The position numbers and the translations under genes are program-made. Positions 41,727 through 50,631 of a stretch of DNA of 64,000 nt are shown here, piece by piece (the first letter of the stretch is position 1; the number at the start of each line of letters is the position of its first letter). The notes under the pieces were generated by a model. It worked only from the letters and a program-made list of their open reading frames with translations, searched no databases and was not told where the DNA came from. This stretch comes from Trueperaceae bacterium (GTDB lineage: Bacteria; Deinococcota; Deinococci; Deinococcales; Trueperaceae). The stretch lies in assembly GCA_020354625.1 (NCBI GenBank), contig CP070651.1:1834595-1898594 (forward strand). The letters run 5' to 3'.

Positions 41727-44033
41727 GTGAAAAACGAACCTGCCACCCATCATGAAGGCCATCAGCACTTGGGGAAAGCGCGTAAGCTTATCGAGGGCAG
41801 AGAGAAGGTGACGGGCGGAGCACGCTACGCAGCTGACGTGGTGTTGCCCGGCATGTTGCATCTCAGGCCCGTTCTCAGCCCACACGCGCACGCCGTGATC
41901 GAGTCGATCGACAAGAGCGAGGCGGAGGCGGTGCCCGGTGTGGTGGCCGTCCTGACGGCTGAAGATCTGCCGACCCGCGACCGGATGATCTCTTCTCGCA
42001 ACAGTGCGATTCTAGCCAAGGAGAAGGTACTCTTTGTAGGGCAACCCGTGGTAGCAGTCGTGGCGGAGACCGAAGCGGCTGCTCAAGATGCAGCCGATCG
42101 GGTACGAGTCCGCTACCGACCGTTACCGGCCGCGGTGTTGCTCGAGGAGGCCGCCCGGGAGGATGCCACCGTCGTGTGGCCCGGCGGCCTGCCGCTCGAC
42201 GAGGTCGATCTGGCGGCCATGCATGCGGCGGTGGACAAGGATGTCGAGGAGATCGAGAACGCGCCGACCAATATCCACGCCGAAAACCACTATGTGCGCG
42301 GCGACGTCGCCCAAGGGTTCGAAGAGGCCGATGTGGTCATCGAGCGTACCTACCGCGCTTCGACCGTCTACCAAGCCTATTTGGAGCCCCTTTCGGCAGT
42401 GGCCGATCCGGGGCCGACTGGGGATCGCCTGACGATTTACACCAGTACCCAAGGTCAGTTCAGCGTGCGTGACGAAGTAGCCCGTCTGCTCTCGTTGCCT
42501 CGGAGCAAGGTTCGCGTCGTGCCGATGACGGTCGGTGGTGGCTTTGGGGCCAAGTACGGCATCGTGGAGCCGCTGGTAGGTGCGGTTGCGCTCACGCTCA
42601 AGCGGCCGGTCCAACTGGTTTTGTCCCGTTCCGAGGATTTCCAGACGACGACGCCCTCGCCGGCTTGCACCATCGAACTCAAGACCGGAGCGCAACGGGA
42701 CGGGACCTTGACGGCCATTCAGGCACGTGTCTACTTGGACAACGGTATCTTCTCCTTTGAGTTGGGCGGTCTGGTAGCCATTTTGCTCGGGAGCTACTAC
42801 AGGTTTCCCCATTTGCAGATCGACTGCTTTGAGGTAGTCACCAACAAAGCGCAATCTGGGGCCTACCGTGCCCCTGGTGCTCCCCAAGCGACCTTCGCCA
42901 TCGAATCGAACATGGACGATATGGCGAGGGCCCTTGATCTCGACCCGCTCGAGTTTCGGCTCAACAACGCCAGTGAGACAGGCGATTTGATGAGCAACGG
43001 CAAGCCCTGGCCCAGCCTCGGTCTTAAGGCCTGCCTGGAACGGTTGCGCGATCACCCCGCTTGGCGCGAACAGGCCAAGGGGGAGGATGAGGGGATCGGC
43101 ATCGCAGTAGGGGGATGGCCGGGTGCCAACTCGCCGGCTTCTTCCGTCTGCCGGCTCGAGCGGGACGGTACCGTCAAGGTTCAGGTGGGTTCGATCGACG
43201 TGTCGGGCGCCCATAGTAGCTTGGCCTTGGTTGCGGCCGAGGTGTTGGGTGTCTCTCCCGACCAGGTCGAGTTTGTTCAGGGAGATACCGATACGGGCCC
43301 CTTCTCGCCTCCCAGCGGTGGGAGTCAGATTACCTACAGCCTCGCCGGCGCGGTGGCGAAGGCAGCGCAAGAGGTGAAAGACAAACTCTTGGCTTTGGCG
43401 AGTGATCACCTCGAAGCGCGCCGTGAAGATCTCGAGCTGATCGAGGGTAAGGTGCAGGTCAAAGGGGTACCCGCCCGGGCGGTTTCGATCGGGGAGCTCG
43501 CTAGGGTAGGGGAGACCGAAGCGGGTGGACACGGTCCGATCATTGGGGATGGGCGTGCATCTGCCGAGAAGAATGCCCCTGCCTTCGTCGTTCACCTGGT
43601 AAGGCTCAGGGTCGATCGAGATACCGGTCAGGTGATGCCCAAAGCGTACGTTGCCGTGCAAGACGTCGGCTATGCGCTCAACCCGCTTATGGTCGAAGGC
43701 CAGATCCACGGTGGGGTGGCACAGGGGATCGGCTGGGGGTTGCACGAGGCCATGCTCTTTGATGAATCCGGGCAACTCCAAACGGGAAGTTTCATGGACT
43801 ACGATGTACCCAAGGCAGATACATTGCCTTCGATCGAAACGGTGCTGGTGCAAAATCCATCTCCCTACGGACCTTTTGGGGCACGCGGCGTAGGTGAACC
43901 GCCGATTACCGCTGGCGCCGCAGCCATCGCAAACGCGATTTACGATGCCACCGGTGTCCGTGTGGATCGCCTCCCCGTTCGTCCTGAAACGCTCTGGCGG
44001 GCCTTGCAGGAGGGCGATCAGTCCTTAAGGTAA
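41727..44033 (+). CDS. xanthine dehydrogenase family molybdopterin-binding subunit
   Basis: A molybdenum hydroxylase large subunit of about 768 residues. The N-terminal a/b-hammerhead domain starts KLIEGREKVTGGARYAAD. Mo-cofactor motifs follow: GGGFGAKYG, GAYRAPGAPQ, and the catalytic glutamate in ARGVGEPP near the end. It oxidises an aldehyde, purine or N-heterocycle. I favour GTG 41727, which lies nine bases after a GATAAT -10 box; the frame is open 16 codons further. Small [2Fe-2S] and FAD subunits are not adjacent. The gene diverges from lacI. Confidence 0.87.
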   Translation: MKNEPATHHEGHQHLGKARKLIEGREKVTGGARYAADVVLPGMLHLRPVLSPHAHAVIESIDKSEAEAVPGVVAVLTAEDLPTRDRMISSRNSAILAKEKVLFVGQPVVAVVAETEAAAQDAADRVRVRYRPLPAAVLLEEAAREDATVVWPGGLPLDEVDLAAMHAAVDKDVEEIENAPTNIHAENHYVRGDVAQGFEEADVVIERTYRASTVYQAYLEPLSAVADPGPTGDRLTIYTSTQGQFSVRDEVARLLSLPRSKVRVVPMTVGGGFGAKYGIVEPLVGAVALTLKRPVQLVLSRSEDFQTTTPSPACTIELKTGAQRDGTLTAIQARVYLDNGIFSFELGGLVAILLGSYYRFPHLQIDCFEVVTNKAQSGAYRAPGAPQATFAIESNMDDMARALDLDPLEFRLNNASETGDLMSNGKPWPSLGLKACLERLRDHPAWREQAKGEDEGIGIAVGGWPGANSPASSVCRLERDGTVKVQVGSIDVSGAHSSLALVAAEVLGVSPDQVEFVQGDTDTGPFSPPSGGSQITYSLAGAVAKAAQEVKDKLLALASDHLEARREDLELIEGKVQVKGVPARAVSIGELARVGETEAGGHGPIIGDGRASAEKNAPAFVVHLVRLRVDRDTGQVMPKAYVAVQDVGYALNPLMVEGQIHGGVAQGIGWGLHEAMLFDESGQLQTGSFMDYDVPKADTLPSIETVLVQNPSPYGPFGARGVGEPPITAGAAAIANAIYDATGVRVDRLPVRPETLWRALQEGDQSLR

Positions 44034-44084
44034 CGGCTGCTGGTTTGTAGGAGACGTGACGCTTCAAGGCGTACAATCGAGAGT

Positions 44085-45716
44085 GTGAACACCCGCTGGC
44101 AGCGCTACCGTCCCATCGTGACCCAGGTGTGGCAGTTGGGATTGCCCGTCATTTTCACCAATCTTCTCATGACGCTCGTCAATGTGGTGGACGTCTTTAT
44201 GGTCGGACGTCTGGGGCCGATCGAGATCGCTGCGGTAGGTATGGGACAGACGATCCGTATGCTGGTCTTGATCGCGGTGCTGTCGGTGACGGCGGGATCG
44301 ATGGCCTTGGCCGCTCAGGCCAAAGGAGCCCGTGACCCACAGAGGCTTAGCTTCGTCGCTCGGCAGTCTCTCTCCCTGACGGTTTTGCTCGGCCTGGTTC
44401 TGAGCGTGCTCGGTTTTGTCGGGGCCAAACCGCTACTCACGTTTTTGAATAGCGGTGGCGATCCCGAGGTGGTGGCGATCGGCACAACCTATCTCCGCAT
44501 CCTCTTTCTCGGCACCGTCTTTTTGAATCTCAATTTCGTGATCAACAGCCTGATGCAAGGGGCGGGTGACACGCTCACGCCGCTCTATCTGGTGGGAGGC
44601 GTGAACGTTCTTAACGTAGGCCTGAATTACGCCTTGATCTTCGGACTCGGGCCGATACCCGCCATGGGCGTTTCCGGTGCCGCCATCGGTACCATTTCTT
44701 CACGTGTGGTAGGAGGTGTGATAGGCATCATCATCCTCTACTCCGGGAAGAATGTAGTGAGGTTGCTTGCAGGGAGCTTCAGGCCTGACTGGTCGATGTT
44801 TAGAGACCTCCTCGGTATCGGCGTGCCGTCTGGGTTGCAAGGGATATTCCGCAACACAGGTCAGCTGCTGGTTTTACGTATTATCAGCTCCACGGCGGCG
44901 GGCACCTACGGCATCACCGCACTCGCCATCGGTTTTCAGATTGCATCCCTGTCATTTATGCCTGGGTTGGCCATGAGCGTTGCTGCTACGAGCCTGGTGG
45001 GCCAAGCACTAGGTGCCTGGCAGGTCAAGGAGGCTCATCTAAGGGGTACGATCGCCATCGTTTTGGGGATCGTCGTGATGTCGAGCATCGCCGTGCCCTT
45101 GATCGTTTTTGCTCGCCAGCTTGTCTTGCTTTTTGAGCCCAGTGCCCACCCGACCGTGGTGGCAGCCGGAACCTCTTATCTGCGGATCGTCTCTATCGCC
45201 CAGCCGATTCTTGCGATTGCCATGGTAACGAACGGTACGCTCAGGGGTGCGGGTGACACGCGCCCGGGACTCATCGGTACCTTTGTGGGTCGCTGGCTGA
45301 TCGTCGTCCCCCTGGCGTATGTCTTGGCGCTTACGTTGGATCTGGGGGTTGTCGGCGTCTGGTGGGCGTTGGTTGCCGGCACGGTGTTTCAAGCAGGCTA
45401 CGTGCTGCTTCGCTGGCAGAGTCGGCGCTGGGTGAGGATAGCTCTCCATAAGACCGAGATCTACAGACGTCATCTTCATGCGCTGAACGACGGTGTGAGG
45501 GAGCGTTATTTGAGTGAAGTGAGAGCCCGGCTGATGGCGCAGCCTTTGGTGAGCGAGCACGTCACCCCTGATGGGGTCACCTACCAGACGAAGCAAGGGG
45601 ATGTCTCAGTGAGATTTTCGGATGGTCACTATCTGGTAACGGGTGCTTTTCCGGGTGCACCACAAGGCGAAAAGGGGCTAGGTCGCAATCACCCTCGTGC
45701 TCGAGCGGCAGACTGA
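44085..45716 (+). CDS. MATE family efflux transporter
   Basis: A 543-residue multidrug/toxin extrusion protein with about twelve membrane helices. The N-terminal GLPVIFTNLLMTLVNVVDVFMVGRLGP is a typical MATE signature and repeats in the second half. It exports cationic compounds using a Na+ or H+ gradient. The cytoplasmic tail of about 90 residues is longer than usual. The start is GTG 44085, seven bases after TACAAT (44072-44077), so the mRNA is probably leaderless. Confidence 0.9.
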   Translation: MNTRWQRYRPIVTQVWQLGLPVIFTNLLMTLVNVVDVFMVGRLGPIEIAAVGMGQTIRMLVLIAVLSVTAGSMALAAQAKGARDPQRLSFVARQSLSLTVLLGLVLSVLGFVGAKPLLTFLNSGGDPEVVAIGTTYLRILFLGTVFLNLNFVINSLMQGAGDTLTPLYLVGGVNVLNVGLNYALIFGLGPIPAMGVSGAAIGTISSRVVGGVIGIIILYSGKNVVRLLAGSFRPDWSMFRDLLGIGVPSGLQGIFRNTGQLLVLRIISSTAAGTYGITALAIGFQIASLSFMPGLAMSVAATSLVGQALGAWQVKEAHLRGTIAIVLGIVVMSSIAVPLIVFARQLVLLFEPSAHPTVVAAGTSYLRIVSIAQPILAIAMVTNGTLRGAGDTRPGLIGTFVGRWLIVVPLAYVLALTLDLGVVGVWWALVAGTVFQAGYVLLRWQSRRWVRIALHKTEIYRRHLHALNDGVRERYLSEVRARLMAQPLVSEHVTPDGVTYQTKQGDVSVRFSDGHYLVTGAFPGAPQGEKGLGRNHPRARAAD

Positions 45717-45795
45717 CACGGTTTCCTGTTGGCGAACGAATAACGAGCCTTAGAAATCCTGTCGTTAGAACCCCTTTGGTAACGGGTGATGAATG

Positions 45796-45900
45796 ATATG
45801 ACTTCCTGTTGTTTGGCCCGGCTCAGCCGGGCCAAACAATCAGCGTTGTACACGAAAGAAGTGATGGTCAGAAACCCGATTGATCAACAGGATTTCATAT
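45796..45900. repeat. 105-bp inverted-repeat element, intact copy
   Basis: Terminal inverted repeats: left ATATGACTTCCTGTTG, right end complementary to ATATGAAATCCTGTTG (two mismatches in 16). An internal perfect hairpin TTTGGCCCGGC..GCCGGGCCAAA follows the left end. The same element, interrupted, is at 5557-5763. It encodes no protein and looks like a MITE or other small palindromic repeat family. Confidence 0.8.
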
Positions 45901-46005
45901 GATGGGTGTTGCGAAAGGTTGCGGCTGCGCCCGACTGCTTTGACGGTTGCATCTTTGTAGAAAACGATTTCCAACTTCGCCTTACCTTCGCAGGTTTCCC
46001 CACGC

Positions 46006-46085
46006 ATTACCCATCACCCATTTCCCATTACCCTCCTGACGCTTTCCACTCATCACTCATAACTGCTTACTCATCACTCATAACC
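46006..46085. repeat. short degenerate tandem repeats (CCCATTACCC/CTCATCACTCATAAC type)
   Basis: Two patches of 7-9-bp units: CATTACCCATCACCCATTTCCCATTACCC (in parts) and then ACTCATCACTCATAACTGCTTACTCATCACTCATAAC (in parts). They resemble the patches at 34145-34183 and 50260-50370. Together with the element at 45796-45900 they fill most of the 379-bp gap between the MATE and transglycosylase genes. Confidence 0.75.
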
Positions 46086-46095
46086 GTCTTGCCCG

Positions 46096-47886
46096 TCACC
46101 TCGACGCTTCGGCGGTCTGTTGCGTCTCCCCTTGATAGAGCGCTTTGTAGAGTCGGTAGTTGACGACGACTTTTTGAAGGTACTCGCGCGTCTCCAGCGC
46201 ATCGATTTCGCGGTAGAACTCATCCTTATCGCGGTTGACGATAGGACCTTCGAACAACCTGCGGATATACCCTTGTCCCCGGTTGTACGAAGTGATGATC
46301 AGCTCCAGATCGCCCGAGTGGTAGTTGTGCAGCCAAGCCAGGTAGTGTGCTCCGTAGCGGATGTTTTCACTCGGTTCGAAAGGGTCGCCTGGCGCTTCGC
46401 GTTGTAACTCAGCCAGCCAATCCCAGGTAGAGGGGATGACCTGCATCAGCCCTTGGGCGTTGGAACGGGATAGGGCTTCGGGATAGAAAGCGGACTCTTG
46501 GCGCATGATAGCCCAGATCAGTTCGGGCTCGAGCTGTCGCTTGGCTGCCTCGGGCTCGACAAATTGTGGATACGCCCGTGGGTAGGCGAGTCGCCAGGTG
46601 CGAAGGTTTTGGCTGCCCTGTGACAGATACACCTGGGCGGCCACCTGGCTCTGCCGGTATTCCCCCAGGGATTGGAGCAGCTCGGCGATCGCCACAGCCG
46701 TGGCCTCATCGGGCGTATCACGGAGCGCGAAGAGCAGCTCGCCGATCGCAGCGTCTCTGTTACCCGCTCTGGCCAGGGCGGTGGCGAGCTCGAGGACAGG
46801 GTGCTGTTCGTCGGCCAGCTGAGAGCCGCTCGGTAATTCCGGCAGGTTTCCGAGCTTGAGGGCGAAAAATGATCCGGAGGGGATGAGCGTCTCCGCTTGC
46901 AAGAACCCCGCTTCATCGTTAAAACGTTTCGAAAGCACCAGAGCGCGGTAGGCGGCATCATCGGCATAGACCGAGTCGGTCTGCGCGAGCTGAAGATAGA
47001 CGGGAATGGCGTCTTGGTACCTGTCCTTGGCTTCCAAGAGTCCACTGGCGAGCCAGAGATGAGAGGCTCGGCCACTCTGCTGAAGGAGGCTGACAGCCCG
47101 GTCCAACTCACCTGTTCGGTTGGCGATGAGTGCGCGTCCATAAAGGGCACTGGAACCTTGTAGGCCGGCAAAGAGACGCTCGGCGGTATCGAGATTCCCA
47201 AGGTAGAAGTGCGACCATGCCTCACCGAAGCGGGCGTCGAGGTCGTCCGGCGCTTCGGCCAGCCACCGTTCGTAGGCATCGAGAGCAGCCTGGTGTTCCC
47301 CAAGCGCCCTGTAAGCAGGCGCTTCGATGGAAGGCGCCGTTCTTCCGTCTAGTGCGTTCAGTGCTGCACGGTTGAGCCGGGCTTTGAACAGGGTGTTGGA
47401 GAGCCGGTAGGGATTGTCCTGAAGGCGCTCCAGGCTATCGAGAGCTCGAGGGTGGGGCAGGGCCTCTTCGTAAGCGGCCAGCGCCTGTTGGATATAACCG
47501 TTGACCTCGGCGGTAAGGGCGACCTCCAGATAGAGCTCCTGGCGCTCAGCTCGGGCGAGCGGGTCGTCCACCCGCAGCTCGAGTACCTGACTGTAATGCT
47601 CGAGCCTCTTTACGGCCGTGATCTCCGGGTGGCGGGCGAGTGCGAAGTGGGCGCGAAACGCCAGATAGCCCGATTCGTTATCGGCGAGTTCGGCCAGTAT
47701 GAACAGGTCGTCGTTGAGAAGGGCGTCGCGGAGTCGGCGGTACGGTTCGAGAACCTCGTTTGCATAGGGGTCGACCAGGCTTATGGTAAAGGCGGGTTGG
47801 GGAATGGTGCTGCTGCGCGGCATGAAGTAGAGACCTACCGATGCTACGACGAGTGCTATGGCCGTAAACCGCAGGAGAATCCTCAT
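46096..47886 (-). CDS. lytic transglycosylase with TPR-like superhelix (Slt-like)
   Basis: A 596-residue envelope enzyme. The N-terminal hydrophobic segment (about 5-24) is a signal peptide or anchor. Residues 60-440 are helical repeats rich in Ala/Leu, like the Slt70 U-domain. The C-terminal SLT domain has the catalytic Glu464 in MRQESAFYPEA, then SNAQGLMQVIPSTW, NIRYGAHYL and SYNRGQGYI. It cleaves peptidoglycan glycan strands to anhydro-muropeptides in the periplasm. Confidence 0.9.
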   Translation of the reverse strand: MRILLRFTAIALVVASVGLYFMPRSSTIPQPAFTISLVDPYANEVLEPYRRLRDALLNDDLFILAELADNESGYLAFRAHFALARHPEITAVKRLEHYSQVLELRVDDPLARAERQELYLEVALTAEVNGYIQQALAAYEEALPHPRALDSLERLQDNPYRLSNTLFKARLNRAALNALDGRTAPSIEAPAYRALGEHQAALDAYERWLAEAPDDLDARFGEAWSHFYLGNLDTAERLFAGLQGSSALYGRALIANRTGELDRAVSLLQQSGRASHLWLASGLLEAKDRYQDAIPVYLQLAQTDSVYADDAAYRALVLSKRFNDEAGFLQAETLIPSGSFFALKLGNLPELPSGSQLADEQHPVLELATALARAGNRDAAIGELLFALRDTPDEATAVAIAELLQSLGEYRQSQVAAQVYLSQGSQNLRTWRLAYPRAYPQFVEPEAAKRQLEPELIWAIMRQESAFYPEALSRSNAQGLMQVIPSTWDWLAELQREAPGDPFEPSENIRYGAHYLAWLHNYHSGDLELIITSYNRGQGYIRRLFEGPIVNRDKDEFYREIDALETREYLQKVVVNYRLYKALYQGETQQTAEASR

Positions 47887-48158
47887 CTGCCCACCAGTGT
47901 ATTGGGTTCAGGTGATGAGCTGCTGAGAGGCGGGCAATGGACCGACAAGAGCCGCTCGTTTGGGGTCCGCCAGGGCCTTTCAACACGTGTATCGGAGATT
48001 TTTGTTAAGTTTTTCACTTCTCTCGGTATGAGGGGTTGCATCTGGGTTCGCACCTCGCCCACCATCCCGGGCATCGTGCTACACTGTAGCCAAAGAAAGA
48101 CGATGATTTGCTTGCCTTCTCACTCGGGGGCAAGCTGCTTCACATTGCGGAGGAAGAG

Positions 48159-48632
48159 ATGCCAAGACGACAGGTGCGGTTGACACAGGAAGGTTATGAC
48201 AGGTTGCAGGCCACGCTCGCGCACGAGTATGAACGACTCGAGGAAGCCACCAAGATTCTCCAGGAGCTGACCGGCTCATCGGACGATTACGACGATTCGG
48301 GTCTAGAAGATGCCAAACGGGAGAAGGCGCGCATCGAAGAGCGGATCGATAACCTGGAAGATCAGCTGAACAGGGCGACCATCATCGAAGAGCACGAGGT
48401 AGATCACGTCGATCTCGGGACGGTGGTGACGCTACAGGAAGCGGTGTCCAAAGAAGCTTTCGAGGTCCAGATCGTTTCTCCGGTGGAGGCAGGGGTGCTC
48501 GAGGGAGATATCCCCAAGGTTTCCGATGAATCGCCTCTAGGAAAGGCTCTGATGGGCCGTAGGCCGGGTGAGACTTTCAAGGTGGTGGTCGATGACCGGA
48601 CCACCGAGTACATCTTGATGTCGATTACTTGA
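48159..48632 (+). CDS. gfh1: Gfh1, GreA-like transcription inhibitor
   Basis: A 157-residue GreA/GreB-fold protein: N-terminal coiled coil and C-terminal FKBP-like domain (SPLGKALMGRRPGETFKVVVDD). The coiled-coil tip reads SSDDYDDSGLE (Asp42, 43, 45, 46). This four-aspartate tip, and the preceding EATKILQEL, are what I know from Thermus Gfh1. Gfh1 inserts into the RNA polymerase secondary channel and inhibits catalysis, while GreA stimulates transcript cleavage. I start at ATG 48159 behind GGAGGAAGAG. It is the best phylum marker in the window. Confidence 0.85.
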   Translation: MPRRQVRLTQEGYDRLQATLAHEYERLEEATKILQELTGSSDDYDDSGLEDAKREKARIEERIDNLEDQLNRATIIEEHEVDHVDLGTVVTLQEAVSKEAFEVQIVSPVEAGVLEGDIPKVSDESPLGKALMGRRPGETFKVVVDDRTTEYILMSIT

Positions 48633-48761
48633 GGTCGTTGTCGGTTGCGGGGTGATCTCGAGGTATGTTCACATCCCGGAAGACGGGCTGTGAACGTGGG
48701 GATGGGATCGGTACGTTGAGAGCTCGTTGCCGAAGGCGGAATTGGCGTACACTGATCTGTC

Positions 48762-50249
48762 ATGTCACAAAAGTCCCTGCAAGAACAACGTGAGCAGCGT
48801 CTGCGTAACCTCCGCAGTTTAGAGGAGCGCGGTTTTGAAGCGTATCCCTTCGATTTCAGCGCCAGCCACAGCGCTGCTGGGTTGCAGGAAAAGTACGGCG
48901 GGTCGAAACCGGGTGACACCTACCCCGATGAAGCGGTGACGGTTGCCGGCAGAGCCATGACGGTCCGCGTCATGGGCAAGGTCACCTTTGCCACCTTGCA
49001 AGATGCCACGGGGAGAATCCAGGCCTACTTTCAGAAAGGCGCGCTAGAGCACTATAACGCCCTCAAAAAGATCGATTTGGGGGATTGGCTCGAGGTGAGT
49101 GGAACTCTTTTCGTAACCAGAACCGGTGAGCTGACCATCGAGGTTACGGATTTCAGATTGCTAGTCAAGTCGCTACGGCCGCTGCCGGATAAGTTCCACG
49201 GCCTGACCGACAAAGAACAGCGCTACCGGCAACGTCATCTCGATCTGATGGTCAACCCCGAAGTCAAACGGGCGTTCATCCTCCGCTCTAGAGCCATCGC
49301 CTTTATCCGGCGCTACCTCGACGACTTGGGTTTCGTTGAGGTGGAGACGCCGGTGTTGCAGAGCGTACCGGGAGGGGCTGAAGCGAGACCATTTCTCACG
49401 CATCACAACGCGCTCGATTACGACTTTCATCTGCGTATTAGTTTGGAGCTGTACCTGAAACGACTCATCATCGGAGGGTTCGATGCGGTCTACGAGATCG
49501 GTCGCAACTTTCGCAACGAAGGCATCTCCTACAAACACAACCCCGAGTACACCATGCTCGAGCTCTACTGGGCCGGCAGGGATTACCTCGATATTCTGGA
49601 GTTGGTGGAGCAGATGTACAGTCGGCTCGTTCTGGAACTGACCGGTTCCATGACGCTCTCCTACCAGGGACAGACGCTCGACTTCGCCCCCCCCTGGCCT
49701 AGGGTTGATTACAGCACGGAGCTCGCCAAGCGCGCCGGGATCGACTTCGATCTCTTAGATGAAGAGCGCTTACGTGCTTGGGTCGCCGATCATCATCCAT
49801 CCCATGAGGGTGAGGAGCCGTTGCAAGCGAGCCCCATCAACCACATTTTCGACAAGCTCTACGACCTCTACCTCGAACCTCATCTCGTCCAACCAACGTT
49901 TGTGATGGACCACCCCCAAGCGATCAGCCCGCTGGCCAAGAAACACCGGACGCGTCCCGGGCTCGTGGAGCGTTTCGAGCCCGTGGCGGTTGGGATGGAG
50001 CTCGGCAACGCCTTTTCCGAACTCAACGATCCCATCGACCAGCGTCAGCGTTTCGAGCTGCAGCAACAACTGAGGGAGGCTGGTGATGAGGAGGCGCCCC
50101 CACTCGATGAGGATTTTCTCGTCGCCCTCGAGTTCGGCATGCCACCGACGGGTGGCTTGGGCTTGGGGATCGACCGTTTGGCGATGTTGCTGGCCGATGT
50201 GCCGAGCATCCGCGATGTGATCCTATTCCCCCTGCTGCGACCTGAGTAG
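48762..50249 (+). CDS. lysS: lysine--tRNA ligase, class II
   Basis: A 495-residue class II lysyl-tRNA synthetase. The N-terminal OB-fold anticodon-binding domain (VAGRAMTVRVMGKVTFATLQD, about 61-82) is followed by the catalytic core: motif 1 near FVEVETPVLQ, motif 2 FRNEGISYKHNPEYTMLE, motif 3 GLGLGIDRLAM. It charges tRNA-Lys using ATP. TACACT at 48748-48753 ends eight bases before the ATG, which suggests a leaderless transcript. Confidence 0.97.
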   Translation: MSQKSLQEQREQRLRNLRSLEERGFEAYPFDFSASHSAAGLQEKYGGSKPGDTYPDEAVTVAGRAMTVRVMGKVTFATLQDATGRIQAYFQKGALEHYNALKKIDLGDWLEVSGTLFVTRTGELTIEVTDFRLLVKSLRPLPDKFHGLTDKEQRYRQRHLDLMVNPEVKRAFILRSRAIAFIRRYLDDLGFVEVETPVLQSVPGGAEARPFLTHHNALDYDFHLRISLELYLKRLIIGGFDAVYEIGRNFRNEGISYKHNPEYTMLELYWAGRDYLDILELVEQMYSRLVLELTGSMTLSYQGQTLDFAPPWPRVDYSTELAKRAGIDFDLLDEERLRAWVADHHPSHEGEEPLQASPINHIFDKLYDLYLEPHLVQPTFVMDHPQAISPLAKKHRTRPGLVERFEPVAVGMELGNAFSELNDPIDQRQRFELQQQLREAGDEEAPPLDEDFLVALEFGMPPTGGLGLGIDRLAMLLADVPSIRDVILFPLLRPE

Positions 50250-50259
50250 CTGAAAAACC

Positions 50260-50370
50260 GTAATGAGTGATGGGTGATGGGTAATGCGTGGTTGGCGGGC
50301 TAACGGCTAGGTTGAACCTCTGCCTTTCTAAGCACCCAACACCATAACCCATAACCCATTACCCATTACC
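50260..50370. repeat. short repeats in inverted arrangement after lysS
   Basis: The left arm (50260-50287) consists of GTAATGAGTGATGGGTGATG-type units. The right arm (50339-50370) consists of the complementary CATAACCCATTACCC units. The two could fold into a long imperfect hairpin 11 bp after the lysS stop. The units belong to the same family as at 34145 and 46006. The rest of the 378-bp gap holds the nos promoter region. Confidence 0.75.
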
Positions 50371-50428
50371 TTGAATCGCAAGCGTTGACCCACACGAGCT
50401 CGCGCGCATAGGGGACCACCCATTCAAT

Positions 50429-50444
50429 TGTGGTTTTTTTCACA
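50429..50444. promoter_or_regulatory. CRP/FNR-type operator candidate upstream of the nos genes
   Basis: TGTGG-N6-TCACA, 16 bp, one mismatch from the CRP consensus TGTGA-N6-TCACA; the spacer is all T. It lies about 200 bp upstream of the first cytochrome gene and 85 bp upstream of the ATG of the short ORF at 50512. A Crp/Fnr-family regulator would fit oxygen- or nitrogen-oxide-controlled denitrification genes, but a chance match is possible. Confidence 0.4.
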
Positions 50445-50511
50445 CTCCATCTACGATGACCCGGGACGTTTGCCCCTAGGAGGATTCCTAGAGCCCCGAT
50501 AAACTCGGACT

Positions 50512-50631
50512 ATGAGATCCAAGTTTCTCGTCGAACTGTGGCGCAACCCTGCCGAAACATCCTCGTGGGGGCGCTCAGTCGTTGATCACTACGGGTTTCA
50601 ACCCCTGTGCTCGAGGAGGTATGTCGGATGA
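50512..50631 (+). CDS. possible 39-codon leader ORF coupled to the cytochrome gene
   Basis: ATG at 50512, 39 codons, stop TGA overlapping the cytochrome ATG as ATGA. The peptide begins MRSKFLVELWRNPAETSSW and ends CSRRYVG. A TAAACT hexamer lies six bases before the ATG, which would fit a leaderless start. There is no recognised family. It could be a translational coupling leader or a chance frame. Confidence 0.3.
   Translation: MRSKFLVELWRNPAETSSWGRSVVDHYGFQPLCSRRYVG

Noticed and set aside
42123-43853. 576-codon open frame antisense to the molybdopterin hydroxylase gene
   Set aside because: It is the mirror of a high-GC gene with strong motifs on the plus strand. The predicted product lacks any family pattern and is rich in Arg, His and Gly, as antisense shadows are.
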